A program made the position numbers and the translations under genes. DNA of 64,000 nt, from positions 13,459,963 through 13,523,962 of the forward strand of contig NC_039245.1 of NCBI RefSeq assembly GCF_003368295.1, given 5' to 3'. The stretch's first letter is position 1; every line of letters begins with the position of its first letter. Source of the DNA: Carassius auratus (taxonomy: Eukaryota; Chordata; Actinopteri; Cypriniformes; Cyprinidae). Shown here piece by piece: positions 1 through 13,397 of the stretch. The notes beneath the pieces were generated by a model. The model ran no database searches. It saw only the letters and a list, made by a program, of their open reading frames with translations, and was not told where the DNA came from.

Positions 1-3000
1 GCAGATTCTGGCCTTCTGTGTTCTGCCCAGTCAGAATTTAGTTGCTGCTAGTGCAGCTTTTGACACTGACATGTGTTTCCAAAACCAGGTGTGTGGACCT
101 CTAGCACCTCTACTCTGTGGGTTGTGGCAACATGTCCTTCAGCTTGAGCTTGTTCTTGTTCCAGGTGTCTCTGCAGTTTTCTCCCCCTACAGCTGTTCCT
201 GGTGAGGGAAGTGTTTTGACCGTGTCTGCTCAAGCAGGATCCCTGTGTGGCCTCAGTGCTGTTGATCAGAGTGTTCGGATCATGGAGCCAGGAAGACGTT
301 TGAATGCTGAAGCGGTATCCATGTGCATTTAATTAGTCTTGTCAGACTTGACTTGACATCCTGGTTTAGTCTCAGAATTTGAGTTATGCAGATGGATCAA
401 TTGGACGGACCAAAGCTATTGTGGCTTGTCAAACATTACTTTGTATGCAATGTGTCAAACTATTGTTTGACAGTCCCAGGTGATTCACTGACTTCTGATG
501 CAATCGCTGGTTAAACTTACCTGGATTTGCATCCATTGCTGACATGCCTATTAGGAAAAACATCTGTTTCTCAGTAATCCATTAAGTGCCAACACCCATT
601 TTTGGAATATAGATGCGAGTACCCTGTTCAGACTTTGATTTTGATAATTCATGGACTCTTTAGAATACCAACCTAAGGTTGAACTTTGTTTAAAAAAAAA
701 CTGCATATTGCAGAAGTGGAATTTCAAAATGGAAATATGGTTTAAATTAAAGATAAAAAGGTACGTTTACTTTAAGCTGTGTTCCCAGTTTGAAGAGTGA
801 GGAAAAAGAAACCGATTCCTGAGAGCTTATTTGACTGGTATTTCACCAATGTGCCATGGTTGTATTTCATTCTGCAAATACCTAAGTTTAGTACTTAAAA
901 CTAAAGAGTTTAACGCTCAGTAGCTTGCTATGTGTCCACCTGGCTTTCCTCTTAAACTGCTCAGTGAGGTGTTTGACCTAACACTTCCCTCCCCTTCCAT
1001 GTTTTTAGGTGTTCAACCTGCTCCCAGTACGATCTCAATCCTATTATCCATTTCCTGTTGAGGATGAACAGGAGTGCCTGAATGTTCGACCCCGTCGAGC
1101 AGTTCCTACGGACCAAGCTTACGAAGCTTTCCAGGTTGGAAGTAGTTTGCAGCCATTTTAGTGGCTGAATACTGATCAATTCCTGAAATTCATCTTTATG
1201 CTTTGCTTTGACAGAGTGTGGGGATGAAGGTTGCAACAAATCTGGCTGTCCAAGAACCTAACTGCTTGACCTACAGAGGCCTGAACTACTATCGCAACTT
1301 CCGTGGCAGTATGTCTTTTTAGGTTCTTGATCTAGACCCCACCCCCCCACACTTTTTTTGTAAAGGTTTTCACTGGCTGAAGTGGCACAACCACTGCCTA
1401 AGTGGTGTTCTTCCAGACTTTGTGCATCCAAATGCAACATTCTTAAACTGCTTGTTCTAATTAGGGATGCACAGAAATAAAATTCTGGGCTGGGCATTCT
1501 GGATACACTTGGCTGAAAATCTGAACACTGCTGGGTGAGCCGTATATCTTCTGAAGTGGGTTTTCTTTTTTTTTTCTCTATCCTTTTTCTTCCTTGGCTA
1601 TCAACGAGGAACATCTGTACTTCCTCAGACCATGAAACAGCATTTTTAGTTTAAAAGGTGTGCTCGTTCAAAAAGTTGCCTTCAATCCCAATTGTGCTGA
1701 TTTGGTGGGTCTCGTGTTGCAAGTGACTATTCTCTCTGGCAAATCGGGGATTACACATCACATTCTGGTAACTGTATGGCTTGTTTAGAACTTTAGCCAA
1801 GCTGGTACTAAAGTGCCAGGTGTTGTACACAGTGGAACCCCCGACCCAAAATGGCATGTTGTAGTGTGCAATGGAAGCCCAGTATTACAATGGCACTTAA
1901 AACTAGTCTTTTACTATAGGCTAGCCTGGCACACAGTCCTGACTTGTCCACTTAATTATAGGCTTAAACAAAAATCAATTGGCTGTTGCAGTTCTGGTAT
2001 AAAGTGTGGCTGTTCTTTTTGTTTCTCTCAGTGTTTTTAAAGGCGCCTGAAAACGAGTTTGCTGGAGGTGATGACCGCTCCTCTATTGACGTGACTGTCA
2101 GGACTTACTTTCCAGAAACCTGGATCTGGCAGCTTGCTCAAGTGGGGTAAGCAAAGAATCGATAGCACTTTAGGGTCTTTGCATTTTCATGTGGACAAGG
2201 GTGTTTTTGGGGGGTTGGGTGTTGAAGAACTCTGCTGGGCTGTGGTCCACCCAGGAACTGCGGTTGACCTCACTGACCTAAAGCCACTTGGGCTCAACTT
2301 GTTTGCCTCTCCTGCCCCCTCATTTATATCTTCTGGTGTGCTTTTCCAGAAACACTGGATCCACAAGAGTTAATCTGACTGTTCCTGACACAATCACCAC
2401 ATGGGAGACGGAGGCATTCTGTGTGTCCTCCAAAGGTTTTGGCTTGGCTCCTCCTGTTCAGCTGATGGTCTTCCAGCCCTTCTTCCTGGAGCTCTCCCTG
2501 CCTTACTCCATCATCCGTGGAGAGTCTTTCGAGCTGAAGGCCACAGTCTTCAACTACCTGTCCAAGTGCATCATGGTCTGGATTCATATTTATTAGTGTA
2601 ATGGGTGTTTGTTCTAATTCTTTGAGTTGTGCAAGCTGATAGCGTCTCAATGCTCCCAGCTTTCAAAGTAAGATGTAGCCTATTTTAATGCTGTTAGAAT
2701 AAGCAATTCAAAATACAGAGCCCCTTTCCATGAGTTTTTCCACCAAAACAAAGCAGTATCATGTGCAAGAATGACTTCAGCAAGTCTTAATTTCGGTCAC
2801 TGTTTATGAACGGCCCACAACTAAATGTGGAAAACTTCAGTTGACCGTTCTCCCTGACGGGCCTAAACCAGCCAAGTTGGTATTGCAAAAATGCTATCCC
2901 AGAAAACTTAGCTTGTCAAAATCACACTCTCAAAGAATCTTGTCTTTACTCCGTGTGCACTAATGTAATTCTTTGGCAGGTTAAAGTGACTCCAGCTGTT

Positions 3001-6000
3001 TCCTCGGACTTCAGTCTTCGACCTCTTAATGATCTGTATTCATCCTGTCTCTGTGCCAGTGTGAGAAAGACCTTTAAATGGATTCTCTCCGCATCGGTCC
3101 TTGGTCTGTTTTTCATGGTTTGTCTCTTCTAAATTGAGTATGAGATGTTGCTCACTTCCCGTCTGTATTATAGGATCTGTAAATGTGACTGTCAGTGCTC
3201 GGGCTGATCAATCCCAGGTTCGATGTGGCACTGAAGTTGTGACCGTGCCGACAAGAGGACGCATTGACATTGTTACTGAGAGTCTACTTGTTCTGGTAAG
3301 TGTTAACCAGCTTTCTGGAGTTTGATCATGGAGCTCATGCGGTTTTGCTGATGTGGTGCATATTTCTGCTCTTTTTATAGCCTGAAGGAGTTGAAAGGAT
3401 CTTCACCCAGAGTTGGATATTTTGTCCAAAGGGTTTGTTTGCACTCAGTGACTTTTGAAGTGCATTCTCTTTGTAAACTGTAGTGCCTGGTTTTTCACAC
3501 TGTCTGCTATGAAGTGTTTTGGGTTTGAGTACACCAGTGGAAATGGATTAGCGTTCCCACTGTACATGGTTGTGGTCTATCAGTGCATGGTAAAAATGAG
3601 CATGTACTGTGACTAATTTCAAGAAATGAGGTAACTGGCTTTTGGGCTAGATTGTAAAGTGATGGAAAAGTGTACTTTTCAGAAGGCAACATGGATGCAC
3701 TTGTGGTGCTAGAAACCTTTTCAAGACTTGTGGGATTGTCTGAAATAAAGACTTAAATGTGTGTTTTATTTTATAAACGTTTGGCTTTAGTGCAAGATGT
3801 AGGCTGTGTATGCTTTAAGTGTTTTGCAACTTGGTATACAATCCTAGAAGTCAAATGCATAAATACCTTGTTTGAGTTTAAACTCAAAGTCTGTGATTTG
3901 TTAAAGTACTGTGAGGACCTAAACAGCCGTGGATCCATAGCAGACTACAAATGAGTCCTATGTGAAAGCACGAGTCTGGCTTCTGCACTGTATACGTAAT
4001 CCATACGGGCTGCATGTGGTCTGCAGACCGTGTGTGTAAAACTGGTGTAACCTAGCTCTCTGTGCTGATCTGTTCCTTCCTTATTTTATTTATTTAGCAC
4101 TTTTACACTTGTCACTGAACAGTGCTGTCCCTGTTCTGTTTTGGTCCACAGGGAGCGTCCTTTCAGAAGATGTGTCTCTGACGTTTCCAACAAATGTGAT
4201 CCAGGGATCTGCCAAATGCTCCGTTTCAGTCCTTGGTAAGGCACTTAATTAATGGGGAAGTGGACCTGGAGATGTTCAGCAAATTAACTTTTGGTTTCTG
4301 AGGGTTTTTTGGTTTTGATGGTTTTTCTTCCTCTTAGGGGACATAATTGGTCGTGCGCTAAATAATCTTGATGGCTTGCTACAGATGCCATCTGGCTGTG
4401 GAGAACAAAATATGATAACTCTTGCTCCCAATATCTACATCCTGCAGTACCTGGAAGGCACTGCGCAGCTCACCCCAACCATCCGACAGACTGCCACTGG
4501 TTACCTTCAGAGCGGTACAGATGACCGAATCCTACAAGTCCTACTCCTCGGAGTTCATTTGGTGTAATGTGAATCCTGACCAAGGTTTTAAATTTGACTT
4601 GAACAGGATACCAAGGACAGCTAAACTACAGGCACAGTGATGGTTCATACAGCACATTTGGCTACGATGCACCCAATACATGGTGCGTTTCATGCCGTTC
4701 TTTTATTGTGCATTGAATTGGGACTTTTTAATGTGACTCTTTTTTTTTTTTTTTTCCATGGCCAGGTTGACCACCTTCGTCATGAGGTCTTTTGGCCTAG
4801 CAAGGCGTTTCATCTTCATTGATCCCAGTGTCCTCAAGAGCGCACAGGATTGGTTGATCAGCAAGCAGGGTTCAGATGGCTGTTTCATGCAAGAGGGAAC
4901 TCTGTACCACATTGACATGAAGGTGCATGTTTCTTTAAATGTGCTGTAACTGATCTGAAGTCTACGTCTGACCTAAAGCGTTATGCTGCTCCGTTTTTAG
5001 GGTGGTGTTGGTGATACTGTGACCATGACGGGCTACGTTGTTGCATCACTCCTTGAAATGGGCATCCTTGTCACGGTAAAACATGCCTGCCAGTTGTTTA
5101 TACAAGCTTCTTGACCTTCCAGTTGTGTAGTCCAGTAATTCCTGGAGACCCCTCAACATTGCATGTTTTCCTTGTCTTAAATGGCCTCCAGAAACTTTGT
5201 TTGGAACCACTGGTGTAGTGACACTTTCTGCTTTGCTTTAAGGATCCGGTCATCACCAATGCTCGGTCTTGCTTGAGGCCTGTCGTTGGGAACCTGGGAA
5301 ACACTTACACGACGGCTCTGCTCGCCTACACCTTCAGTCTGGCTGGAGAGACCAGCACTCGAGCTCGGCTTTTAACTGCCTTGAAGAACATTGCCATTTC
5401 TGAAGGTGAGGTTCACTAGTCTCCTTGATGTTCAGGTTCTTTGGCATCAACTTTCTGTCCTCTCTCGTCCTAAGGCAACAAGCTCCACTGGTCTCAGACG
5501 TCATCTGGTGACACTCTGGCGGTGGAGATCAGCTCGTATGTGCTGCTAGCGGTTCTCTCTGTACAGCCTCTCACGACCACTGATCTGAGCTATGCTAACC
5601 GCATTGTCAACTGGCTTGTGGCCCAGCAGAACCCTTATGGAGGCTTTTCCTCCACCCAGGTGAGACCGCACACCAAACAGGAGCACAAATGATATCGGAG
5701 GCTTTTTTTTTTTTTTTAAATCTGGGGTTTATTTTTAGGACACTGTGGTGGCTCTTCATGCTCTGTCTCTCTTCGCCACTAAAGTGTTCAGCCTGGAGGG
5801 CTCCAGCACTGTTACTTTACAGTCCTCTATGGCAGGAGAGGTATATAACTTTGATGTGAATCGGGACAACAGGCTGCTGTATCAGGAGAAGCGGCTGAAG
5901 AACATTCCTGGCAGATATAGTCTTCAAGCGAAGGGCTCCACCTGTGTGTCTGTGCAGGTTCGTAAACTTCATCTGCTTTACTTCTACCTCTATGCTTGTC

Positions 6001-6988
6001 CCAGTTCTTGTCACGTGTTGGTTTATTTTATGTACTACACCAGGTTGCGTGTTTCTACAACATCCCGACACCCATTAAAGTTTCCAGAACACTTGGTGTT
6101 GAAGTGAAGGTGGCAAGAGACTGCAGAGTGCGTGGAGCTGATCTCATGCTGAACATCACTGTGACGTAAGAACCACTTTGTGTCCTGTTTGACCCTAAAC
6201 TCTTTACACCGCTGAGTCAAGACTTCTCTGTGCTTACTCAATTCTGTAACGGTCACATGAAAGCCAGTCTGAATGTAGTTCTCTCCCAACTCTGGCCTCA
6301 ATATCCAGGCATACGACTGGGATTTGTGTGTGTTGAGTTAAATGCCACCTCTGAGCAGCTTGAAGCCATTTTTGTAGTTGCACCCAATTGCTAAGTTAAC
6401 TTTTTTTTTTTTTTCTCTTCTCTTAGGTACAATGGTGCAAAACCAACTACGAATATGGTTATTGTGGATATTAAACTTCTGTCAGGTTTCACAGCAGATG
6501 CATCACTGGTTCGTATGTTTTTAAGATGACTTGTATTTTAAAGTCCCAAGGTGCTTAAAGCCACTTCAGATATTAAACCATTTTTCCTTCTCAGCTTGGA
6601 TCTCCACCAGATTCTTTTGCTCCACTAGTGCAGCGGGTTGATGCTGGAGATGACCATGTGCTGGTGTATCTGAAAGGGGTGAGGTGTGCACTGGGTAGCT
6701 TCTCTATCTTCCCCTTCATATGTGCTTATGTGCTTCTCCATCCCTTCTGTCTCACAGGTTCCTAAGGGTGTCCCCATGACCTACAGGCTACAACTGAAAC
6801 CAGGTCCTGCAGTGCAGGATCTCAAGCCGGCGGTCGTTGAGGTTTATGACTACTATCAGCCAAGTATGCATTCAGTGACTTGTGCTTTTAGGCTTAATTC
6901 CCGGTTGCACATGTGTCAAGTTGACTTCTTGTTCCTTTCACTTACAGGTGATGGGTTTGAGACCACATATATGCCTCCCTGTCCATGA
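1..6988 (+). CDS. a2m-like: alpha-2-macroglobulin-like protease inhibitor, copy 1 (5' exons outside window)
   Basis: Secreted thioester protease trap of the A2M family, represented here by its last 22 exons. Exons (numbered as in copy 2): 1-88, 165-314, 1009-1134, 1215-1308, 2032-2146, 2350-2575, 2980-3103, 3174-3295, 3381-3432, 4152-4235, 4338-4514, 4607-4682, 4766-4922, 5001-5075, 5243-5405, 5475-5659, 5739-5957, 6044-6165, 6427-6508, 6595-6678, 6758-6863, 6948-6988. All have GT-AG borders and I saw no internal stop. Visible signatures are YFPETWIW just after the bait region, the thioester motif GCGEQ in the exon at 4338, and the macroglobulin complement-like domain (GGFSSTQDTVVALHAL). The C-terminal receptor-binding domain ends MPPCP and stop. 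The bait exon starts at 2032 and differs from copy 2. The gene runs tandem with copy 2 about 18.5 kb downstream. Certain as A2M family; the exact paralogue name is not determinable. Confidence 0.93.
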
Positions 6989-7025
6989 TTTCTGCTTCAT
7001 TTCTGGCTACAGGATGCATGAACAA

Positions 7026-7031
7026 AATAAA
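7026..7031 (+). terminator. polyadenylation signal of A2M copy 1
   Basis: AATAAA lies 37 bases after the stop codon of A2M copy 1. It is the only hexamer in the short 3' UTR, and copy 2 has one in the matching position. Confidence 0.75.
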
Positions 7032-7089
7032 ACTCCTTTAAAATAATTTGCCTCTTTGTTGAACAGATGCCATGTCTGAAGCTGGACCT

Positions 7090-7835
7090 CTTAAACTCAG
7101 TTAATGGGTTTCTTAACCCTGTGATCTGAGTTTCTCGCATGGTGGCTTTTTTTTTTTTTTCTCTTTCAATGGCTTTTACTTTGGACTCTCTTGCTGGTCA
7201 ACAGATGAAATCAAAATACTATGGCAGTTTTATTTCTATAGCACCATTTACAACCAGTGTTGACCAATGTGCACACAAATTGGCAGATCATTCCAGAGTT
7301 TTGGTGCAATTGAAACAAGTGTGATCCACTCAGTGTTGTCTTGGGGATAAACAAGAGTCTTTGGAGGACTGAAGAAATCTAGTTGCATCGTGCACAATAA
7401 ATCCGATGTATACGAGGGAGACCTACCATTTAGTGACTTAATAGACCATTTAGTAAAATTTTAAGTCTACTCCAATGCACATGAATCCCAGTCAAAAGTC
7501 TAGTTGCCACATTTTGAACCAGTATTAGATTAAGATGTTTGACTAATCCCAGCATACAGTGAGTTACAGTTCTCTACTCTAGAGGTAATAAAGGCATAAG
7601 TTTTGTAAAAGAAAGTAAAGTCTTCACTTTAGGACCTGCAACTGAAAAAACATCAGGCGTTCATAAAGTACCACACTTAAATGTTTTACATCTTAACACA
7701 TGACAACCCACCAAGAGAGAGCAGTCAATAAATCTGAGGATTTAAAACCATTTCTGTTTTTTTTTTTTCATCAATTACATTCTTGAAGTTTAGCGACAAT
7801 GCCTTTACATCTGTCAAACAGGCCAAGAGGGCATC
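7090..7835. other. non-coding stretch after A2M copy 1
   Basis: AT-rich sequence with poly-T runs at 7147 and 7757. Around 7220-7270 it resembles the 3' tail of the adjacent LINE (TTTATTTCTATAGCACCATT), suggesting an older related fragment. I see no gene. Confidence 0.5.
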
Positions 7836-7839
7836 CAGT

Positions 7840-9190
7840 CAAGTTTATTTCTAGAGCACATTTACTTCTGGTTTTTAGCCAACCAAAGTGCTGTACAGTA
7901 ATCACAACAAAATACATAACCAACAACGTCACTATCAACAATCAAAGTGCATTAAAAGATAAGTTCAAGTAAATTACACATTAAAAGCTACTCCAAACAA
8001 ATGTGTTGTTAGTGCTGTTTTAAACTCTGATAAAGTGGAAGCCATTTTAAGATGAATAGGAAGATTATTCCATAAGGTAGGGCCCACCACTTCAAAAGCT
8101 CTATTTCCCCTCGTTTTCAAGAGGGTTCTAGGAATATGAACGAGGGATTTGTTTCCTGATCTCAGTTCTCGCTTTGAAGTATATGGGTGGAGTAAATATG
8201 ATAAATATGATGGTGCAAGATTATTTAAGGATTTGTAGACTAATAGTAAAATTTTATAGTCGATTCTATATTGGACAGGTAACCAGTGAAGGGATCTCAA
8301 AAGAGTTGTCACATGATCAAATTTTTTGCATCCTTCCAAAAGACGTGCTGCTGCATTCTGAACAATTTGTAATCTAGAGATTTGATTCTTGGAAATCCCA
8401 TAACAAAGAGAGTTGCAATAATCTAGCCTGGATGTTATAAAGGCATGAATAGCAACTTCGAGAGAATCATTAGATAGGAAAGATTTAATTTTGGAAAAAA
8501 AAGCGCAGATGAAAAAAACTAGAGCCAACTACCGAGGCAATTTGCCTATCAAATTGTAAGTTGTTATCAATTAAACCTTAGCTGAGATAGTGAAATTTAA
8601 ATGATCAAGGTTAGGTAAATTTTGTCTTCTGTGCTCGGAAGGGCAAAAAACAATAGCTTCCGATTTAAGTCAGATCAGTCCATCCGAATTCCATTTTATA
8701 GGCAGATAAACTTGTGTATAGTCAGCATTACAATGGAATGACAGCCCATAATATCTGCATGATCAGTAGAGTGATATTTTCGGAAACCAGACTGAAATAC
8801 CTCAAAGATCATATTATCAGCTAGAGAAGTTTGCTATTTTTCAAGAACTGTTTTCTCCAGAATTTTTGTAATGAATGACAAATTTGAAATGGGCCTAAAA
8901 TTTGCGAAAACGGTGGGATGCATGCCCTGTGTTTCAAGCAGAGGAAAAACTTCTATTTTGTAGTAGGGATAATAAACAGAGACTAGCAAGCAGAAGAAAT
9001 CGGCTCGACAATCAACATTAAACAAAGTCTTATGATCAAAACATGTCTTTTTATATAGAAGCCAAACCTCCACCTCATCCCATAGTAAATGTTGAACTAA
9101 AAAAACAAAAATCCTAAGCCATGGTGGGTGTTCAGAAGAATCCATAGATTGTTTTGCCAGAGATAGCAAATGATGATGGCCCTCCACGCA
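7840..9190 (-). mobile_element. L2-like LINE relic (reverse transcriptase C-terminus)
   Basis: The best preserved part is an open stretch of 184 codons at 7974-8528 on the minus strand. It contains the typical C-terminal end of fish L2/Rex-type non-LTR reverse transcriptases: ITSRLDYCNSL, LQIVQNAAARLL, LHWLPVQYRIDYKILLLVYK, and FEVVGPTLWNNLP. Upstream at 8834-9187 there is a further degenerate piece containing FRPISNLSFITKILEK, a reverse-transcriptase domain motif. The sequence between the pieces is full of stops and frameshifts, so the element is dead and 5' truncated. The 3' end near 7840 carries the TTTATTTCTAGAGCACATTT tail seen in fish elements of this kind, and a related tail occurs at about 7225. 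Clade assignment (L2 versus Rex1/CR1) is inference. Confidence 0.8.
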
Positions 9191-9582
9191 AAAGCCTTCT
9201 AGCCTGTAGGGAGCATGGCTAACGGTGTAGACAGTCAGTTTTCAACATCAGTAAGTGAGGTGGAGCATAATGAATGGTGTTGTTTTTGGCAGCCTGTTTT
9301 AATTTCAGTTTTAGTCTGGTTACGAAGAGAGTCAGAGGCGTTCAGATCCAAATGCAGTATTTATTTCAAGAATGGTCAGACAGGCAGAAATCAGGAATAG
9401 CGTCAGGTGTGCCATGGATAACCAGAATCAAAACGAGAAACAAGCAGATATCGGGGCATGCAGCAGAGAAATCAGAGTTGAATACACAGTCCAAAGGTCA
9501 AACACAGGGGAAAACTGCTCAGAAATGTCTGACAGGCTAAACAAGACTTCACAGTGAGTGAGAGTGATTATATGTGTGTATA

Positions 9583-9639
9583 AATGAGGTGCAGGTGTGG
9601 CAAGGAAATTGGCTGATGAATGAGGTGCAGGTGTGGCAA
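9583..9639 (+). repeat. short direct repeat
   Basis: The block AATGAGGTGCAGGTGTGGCAA occurs twice, separated by about 15 bases, just before the TIR element starting at 9665. No function is evident. Confidence 0.6.
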
Positions 9640-9664
9640 AGTGATTGTGATGCAGTGACTCATA

Positions 9665-12300
9665 AGCTGTGTCCCAAATTGAAGTGCGTGGACACCGAAG
9701 TGAGCATTTGAAGTGTGATTGCGTCACAGCATCAAGACAAAAGCTGTCCCAAAGTCAGAATGCGCATTTGGAAGGGCGCATTTGTAGTGCGAATGCGTCA
9801 CCGCTGCGCGATGAAGGCTGTCGAATTTCGAATGCGCCTTTCAGTTCCCATAAAAACGAAGTGTCCATCTGATGGACACTTCGCACCCTACCATATCCCA
9901 GAATCACGTGCGTGCATACGATGACGGTGTTTATATTCAAATAACAAGGCAGTGTTTTTTTTTTTTTTTTTTACATAAAGTCCACAAACAATAAGACAGT
10001 CAAGATTATATATAGTGTAAGGCAATTGTCTTTCCCTTTGTTGTGTTTTTGAAGTGCTGTCATGCAAGAGATGTCTACAAATGTTTTAACCAAACTTTAG
10101 CACTTCAGTATTTTGTATGCATGTCCTGCTTTGTCATATTTTCTAATGTTAAGATCTCTTTGTTTTTAGTTTTTTTTGTGTGTTTTTTTTTTCATTTTAG
10201 TACTATTCTGGAGAAAGTGAGCCTGCTGGGGAAAGACTTAATACAAAGTTAATAGACAACTTTTTGCTGAAATTCATTGTGCTGTTGTTGTTAACAGGCA
10301 TGGTTTATTTGCTAAGTGTCCTGGGACAGGTGAGGGAGCGAGTGGAGCTGCTCAGGGAGGACATCAAACTAGAGAGAGAGAATGAATGAATGAGAGAGAG
10401 AGAGAGAGAACACAAGCTTTCTCTTCTTGAGAGAATGCTTAAATATATTCTTCATTAGTCAAGAGAAAATAGTGGGGAAAAAATGGGTACATTACAGTTT
10501 TTCAGTATCTTTTTTAAATATCATATTGTCAATGAAACAACCTAATTTCTGTAGTTTATTTTTGTGGTGCAAGTTGTATACATTATACATTTTTTGTGTG
10601 TAATTTGTTTGTAAATAAGTACATTTTGTATATTATTATTTTTTTGCATATTCACGTGTAAATAAAAGAAGTACTTATGAACGTTGTTCATTTGTTTAAT
10701 GCAGCTTATAAATTTTTTCTCAAAACATTATTTTATTTTTTCATCCTGTAAATATTTTTTTACACATTAAAACAAATTGCTTTATAATTGAAAGTACTTT
10801 TTACAACCATTTACAGCATAGTTTAGGTTTAAAATGAGAAAAACAACATCGGTTTGAGCCCAGCGCTGCTTCCATGTGTTCTGAGGTCTTCAGGAGGTGA
10901 ATCTCTTGGTGAAGCAGAGACTTGGAGGACAATGCGGTGGACAGTGGAATGAGGCACATGTCAAACACTCTGGAGACCATCTTTATGATGTGCCACTGGC
11001 GGACAGAAGAGAAACATCAGGGACTGGATTGTGGCACCCATCACTGTTGGCGTTCACTTCTCAGAAGATACAGAAGGACTGTCAGGGCAAAGACCATTAA
11101 ACACCTGTCCAGCACTGCCACATTCAGCTTCATCCTGCAGTACAGGGGTCTAGTCTGATTTAGGGAAAGAAGGAAAAGAGAAATTGTTTAGCTCCATGAC
11201 AATGTAATTAGTAGAAGAAATATTGAGATACTTAAGTAAACTACTTTTAATAACTACCAATACCATATTGGCTAAAATCTACTAGTCATGTTTAAAACCT
11301 TAGCTGAAGGGATAGTTAACCCAAAAAGGAAAATTACAAATCTGGAACAACTGGGTGAGCAAAGGATCAAAGAATTGTTATTTTTCGCTGAACTAACCTT
11401 TAAGTAGAAGTATTATCTTGCATACTCTAATATAATGAAGGTATTGAGAGTAAAAGTAAAGGTATGTACAGAATTGTTCTGAAAAATAATTTGTTTAATT
11501 TCTAAAAAAGTTTCAATGTTATTCAATTTAAAGTTGCCTACTAATACACTGTTGGGTAGTTTAATCTACAACAATGCATCATGTTGTAAAATACCATAGT
11601 TTTGTAGTGCTGCTGTCTGTGAGCAAAACAAAACAAAACATATTACTTCAGTTAAGTTTACTCAAATATACAAATATAAAGTACTTCCTTACAGTCCACC
11701 TCTGAATAACAACATTTATTGTCCGAATATTAAAATCAAACAGAGCACTGTTCATACTATGCGCTTTTTTTTTTCAGTTTTATTTTCATGCTTAACTGCT
11801 TAATAAAAACGGGTTGCAAACATGTCTACATATGATCACCATGGTCAAGGCAATAAATAACATAAAATCGCACCTTTGTAAGATATCAGTAAGCATTTTA
11901 ACTGATATGTGTGTTCGTGTATTTTGTAGTTTCTCATATGTATCATTAACGTTACATTATTCAAGTAAGTTACAAACCAGTACCTGCATTTAAAGCTGTA
12001 ATCCGACAAAGGACGCAGCAAACCAGTGTAACTTGGCCTCGGTCTTGGTTATGCCGGAGTCTTCTCCACTTTGACGTAAAACATAAAAACAAAAACCACT
12101 CTGGCTCCACCTCTCCTGGCAGGATAGTCCTCTCGTCAGTGCTCCGCTCGCACTGTTGCTATGCGACAGCGCTAATCAGAAACACCTGGTGGAGGAATTA
12201 GGAAATCCTGTGAAGGAGGAGCATCCACACTTCGGAGGGCCCTTCGTGCACTTCGGAGACTGGCCTTCGAAGTGCGTACACTCATCTTTGGGACACAGCT
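9665..12300. mobile_element. DNA transposon with AGCTGTGTCCCAAA terminal inverted repeats, non-autonomous or decayed
   Basis: The left end reads AGCTGTGTCCCAAA. The right end is its exact reverse complement for 14 bases, and both ends are flanked by the trinucleotide ATA, consistent with a 3-bp target duplication. Both subterminal regions are rich in GAAGTGCG/CTTCG words. The interior (2.6 kb) has no long open frame. A minus-strand stretch at 10840-11160 reads PHSTVHRIVLQVSASP, reminiscent of the helix-turn-helix part of DDE transposases of the Harbinger/ISL2EU type. A plus-strand stretch at 10300-10390 (GQVRERVELLREDIK) follows a plausible splice acceptor. These suggest decayed remains of an autonomous element. 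Superfamily is uncertain. Confidence 0.7.
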
Positions 12301-12393
12301 ATAGTCATCTAGTCGTGCTCATCTTCATTTTAGTCTGTATTTTAGTCTCTTTTTAGTGATGTACTTCTATTTAACACAGTCAATATAGTATAA

Positions 12394-12415
12394 GCCCTAA
12401 CCCTACCCTAACCCT
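12394..12415 (+). repeat. short telomere-like CCCTAA repeat
   Basis: Three to four imperfect CCCTAA units inside AT-rich non-coding DNA just after the TIR element. Too short to call an interstitial telomere. Confidence 0.5.
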
Positions 12416-12738
12416 ATACGTAATATTGACGAAACCAAATTTGTCTTTTAGCCAAACCCTTTTCAAACAAAATTATATTATTGTTACCTTATAGACTCAA
12501 GAATGCATATTTTCTAGACACGGAATACTCACTGATTTGAATTTACAAAAATTATTTTTACCTACCAAATATGTTAGAAGTACACACATCGGTCCCTTTC
12601 TCTGTGTCAGACTTAAATTTGTTTGTCATATTCTAAATAATGCTGCGAGTGGGGCTTGAGGAAGTGACATTGTCTGCATCTGCGCAGTGTGACCTGATGC
12701 ATCCCCTGAAGTGAGACACAGGAAACAGAAATACTGCA

Positions 12739-12739
12739 A

Positions 12740-12774
<35 letters not shown>
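12739..12774 (+). repeat. (TAA)n microsatellite
   Basis: About twelve uninterrupted TAA/AAT trinucleotides within otherwise featureless sequence. The flanks 12310-12738 and 12775-13390 show no gene I can support. Confidence 0.95.
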
Positions 12775-12775
<1 letters not shown>

Positions 12776-13397
12776 GTGACTAAACAAGACAAAATAATGT
12801 TTTAACATTTCATTTTGACTCGTTTTGGTCAATGAATATGAAAAAACATTTTAGCACAGTTTTTCTTTTGTAAACCACATTAAATCTAATTTTAATTTGT
12901 TAACAATATTGCATTATACATTTAATTATAGTCATCATCACATGACCAGCATTTATGTTGTGTCTCGTTTCATTTTCGTCATGTGATAAAGGATTGTTGA
13001 TGAAAATATTATAATTTCCGTTGACGAAAGCAATACTAATAATGAGAACTGATAACCGCTCTATTAATATTTGAAATTTCTTCCAAGTTTAAAAGAGAAT
13101 ATCGATTATAGGTTAAGACTGATGAAGCACACTGCATTAGACATAGCATAAAACGGGTTAAAACAGACCAACTCAGTGCTGCACTGAGCGACAGACGGCA
13201 AGCCACCCACAATGGCGCCATCTTGGATCAGTATATCCAGTATATTCTACTATATTGTTACTATTCACCTTATTACGCCCCACCCACTTTTAATACTTTG
13301 CATTTTGTCATCCGACTCCCGCTAAACTGATACGGCACATCAGGTAACTAGTTCAGTAGTTGTACGATTGTTTATAGCTAGCTATAACTGTGACTAA

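Noticed and set aside
12394..12415. Interstitial telomere
   Set aside because: Only a few imperfect CCCTAA units; too short.
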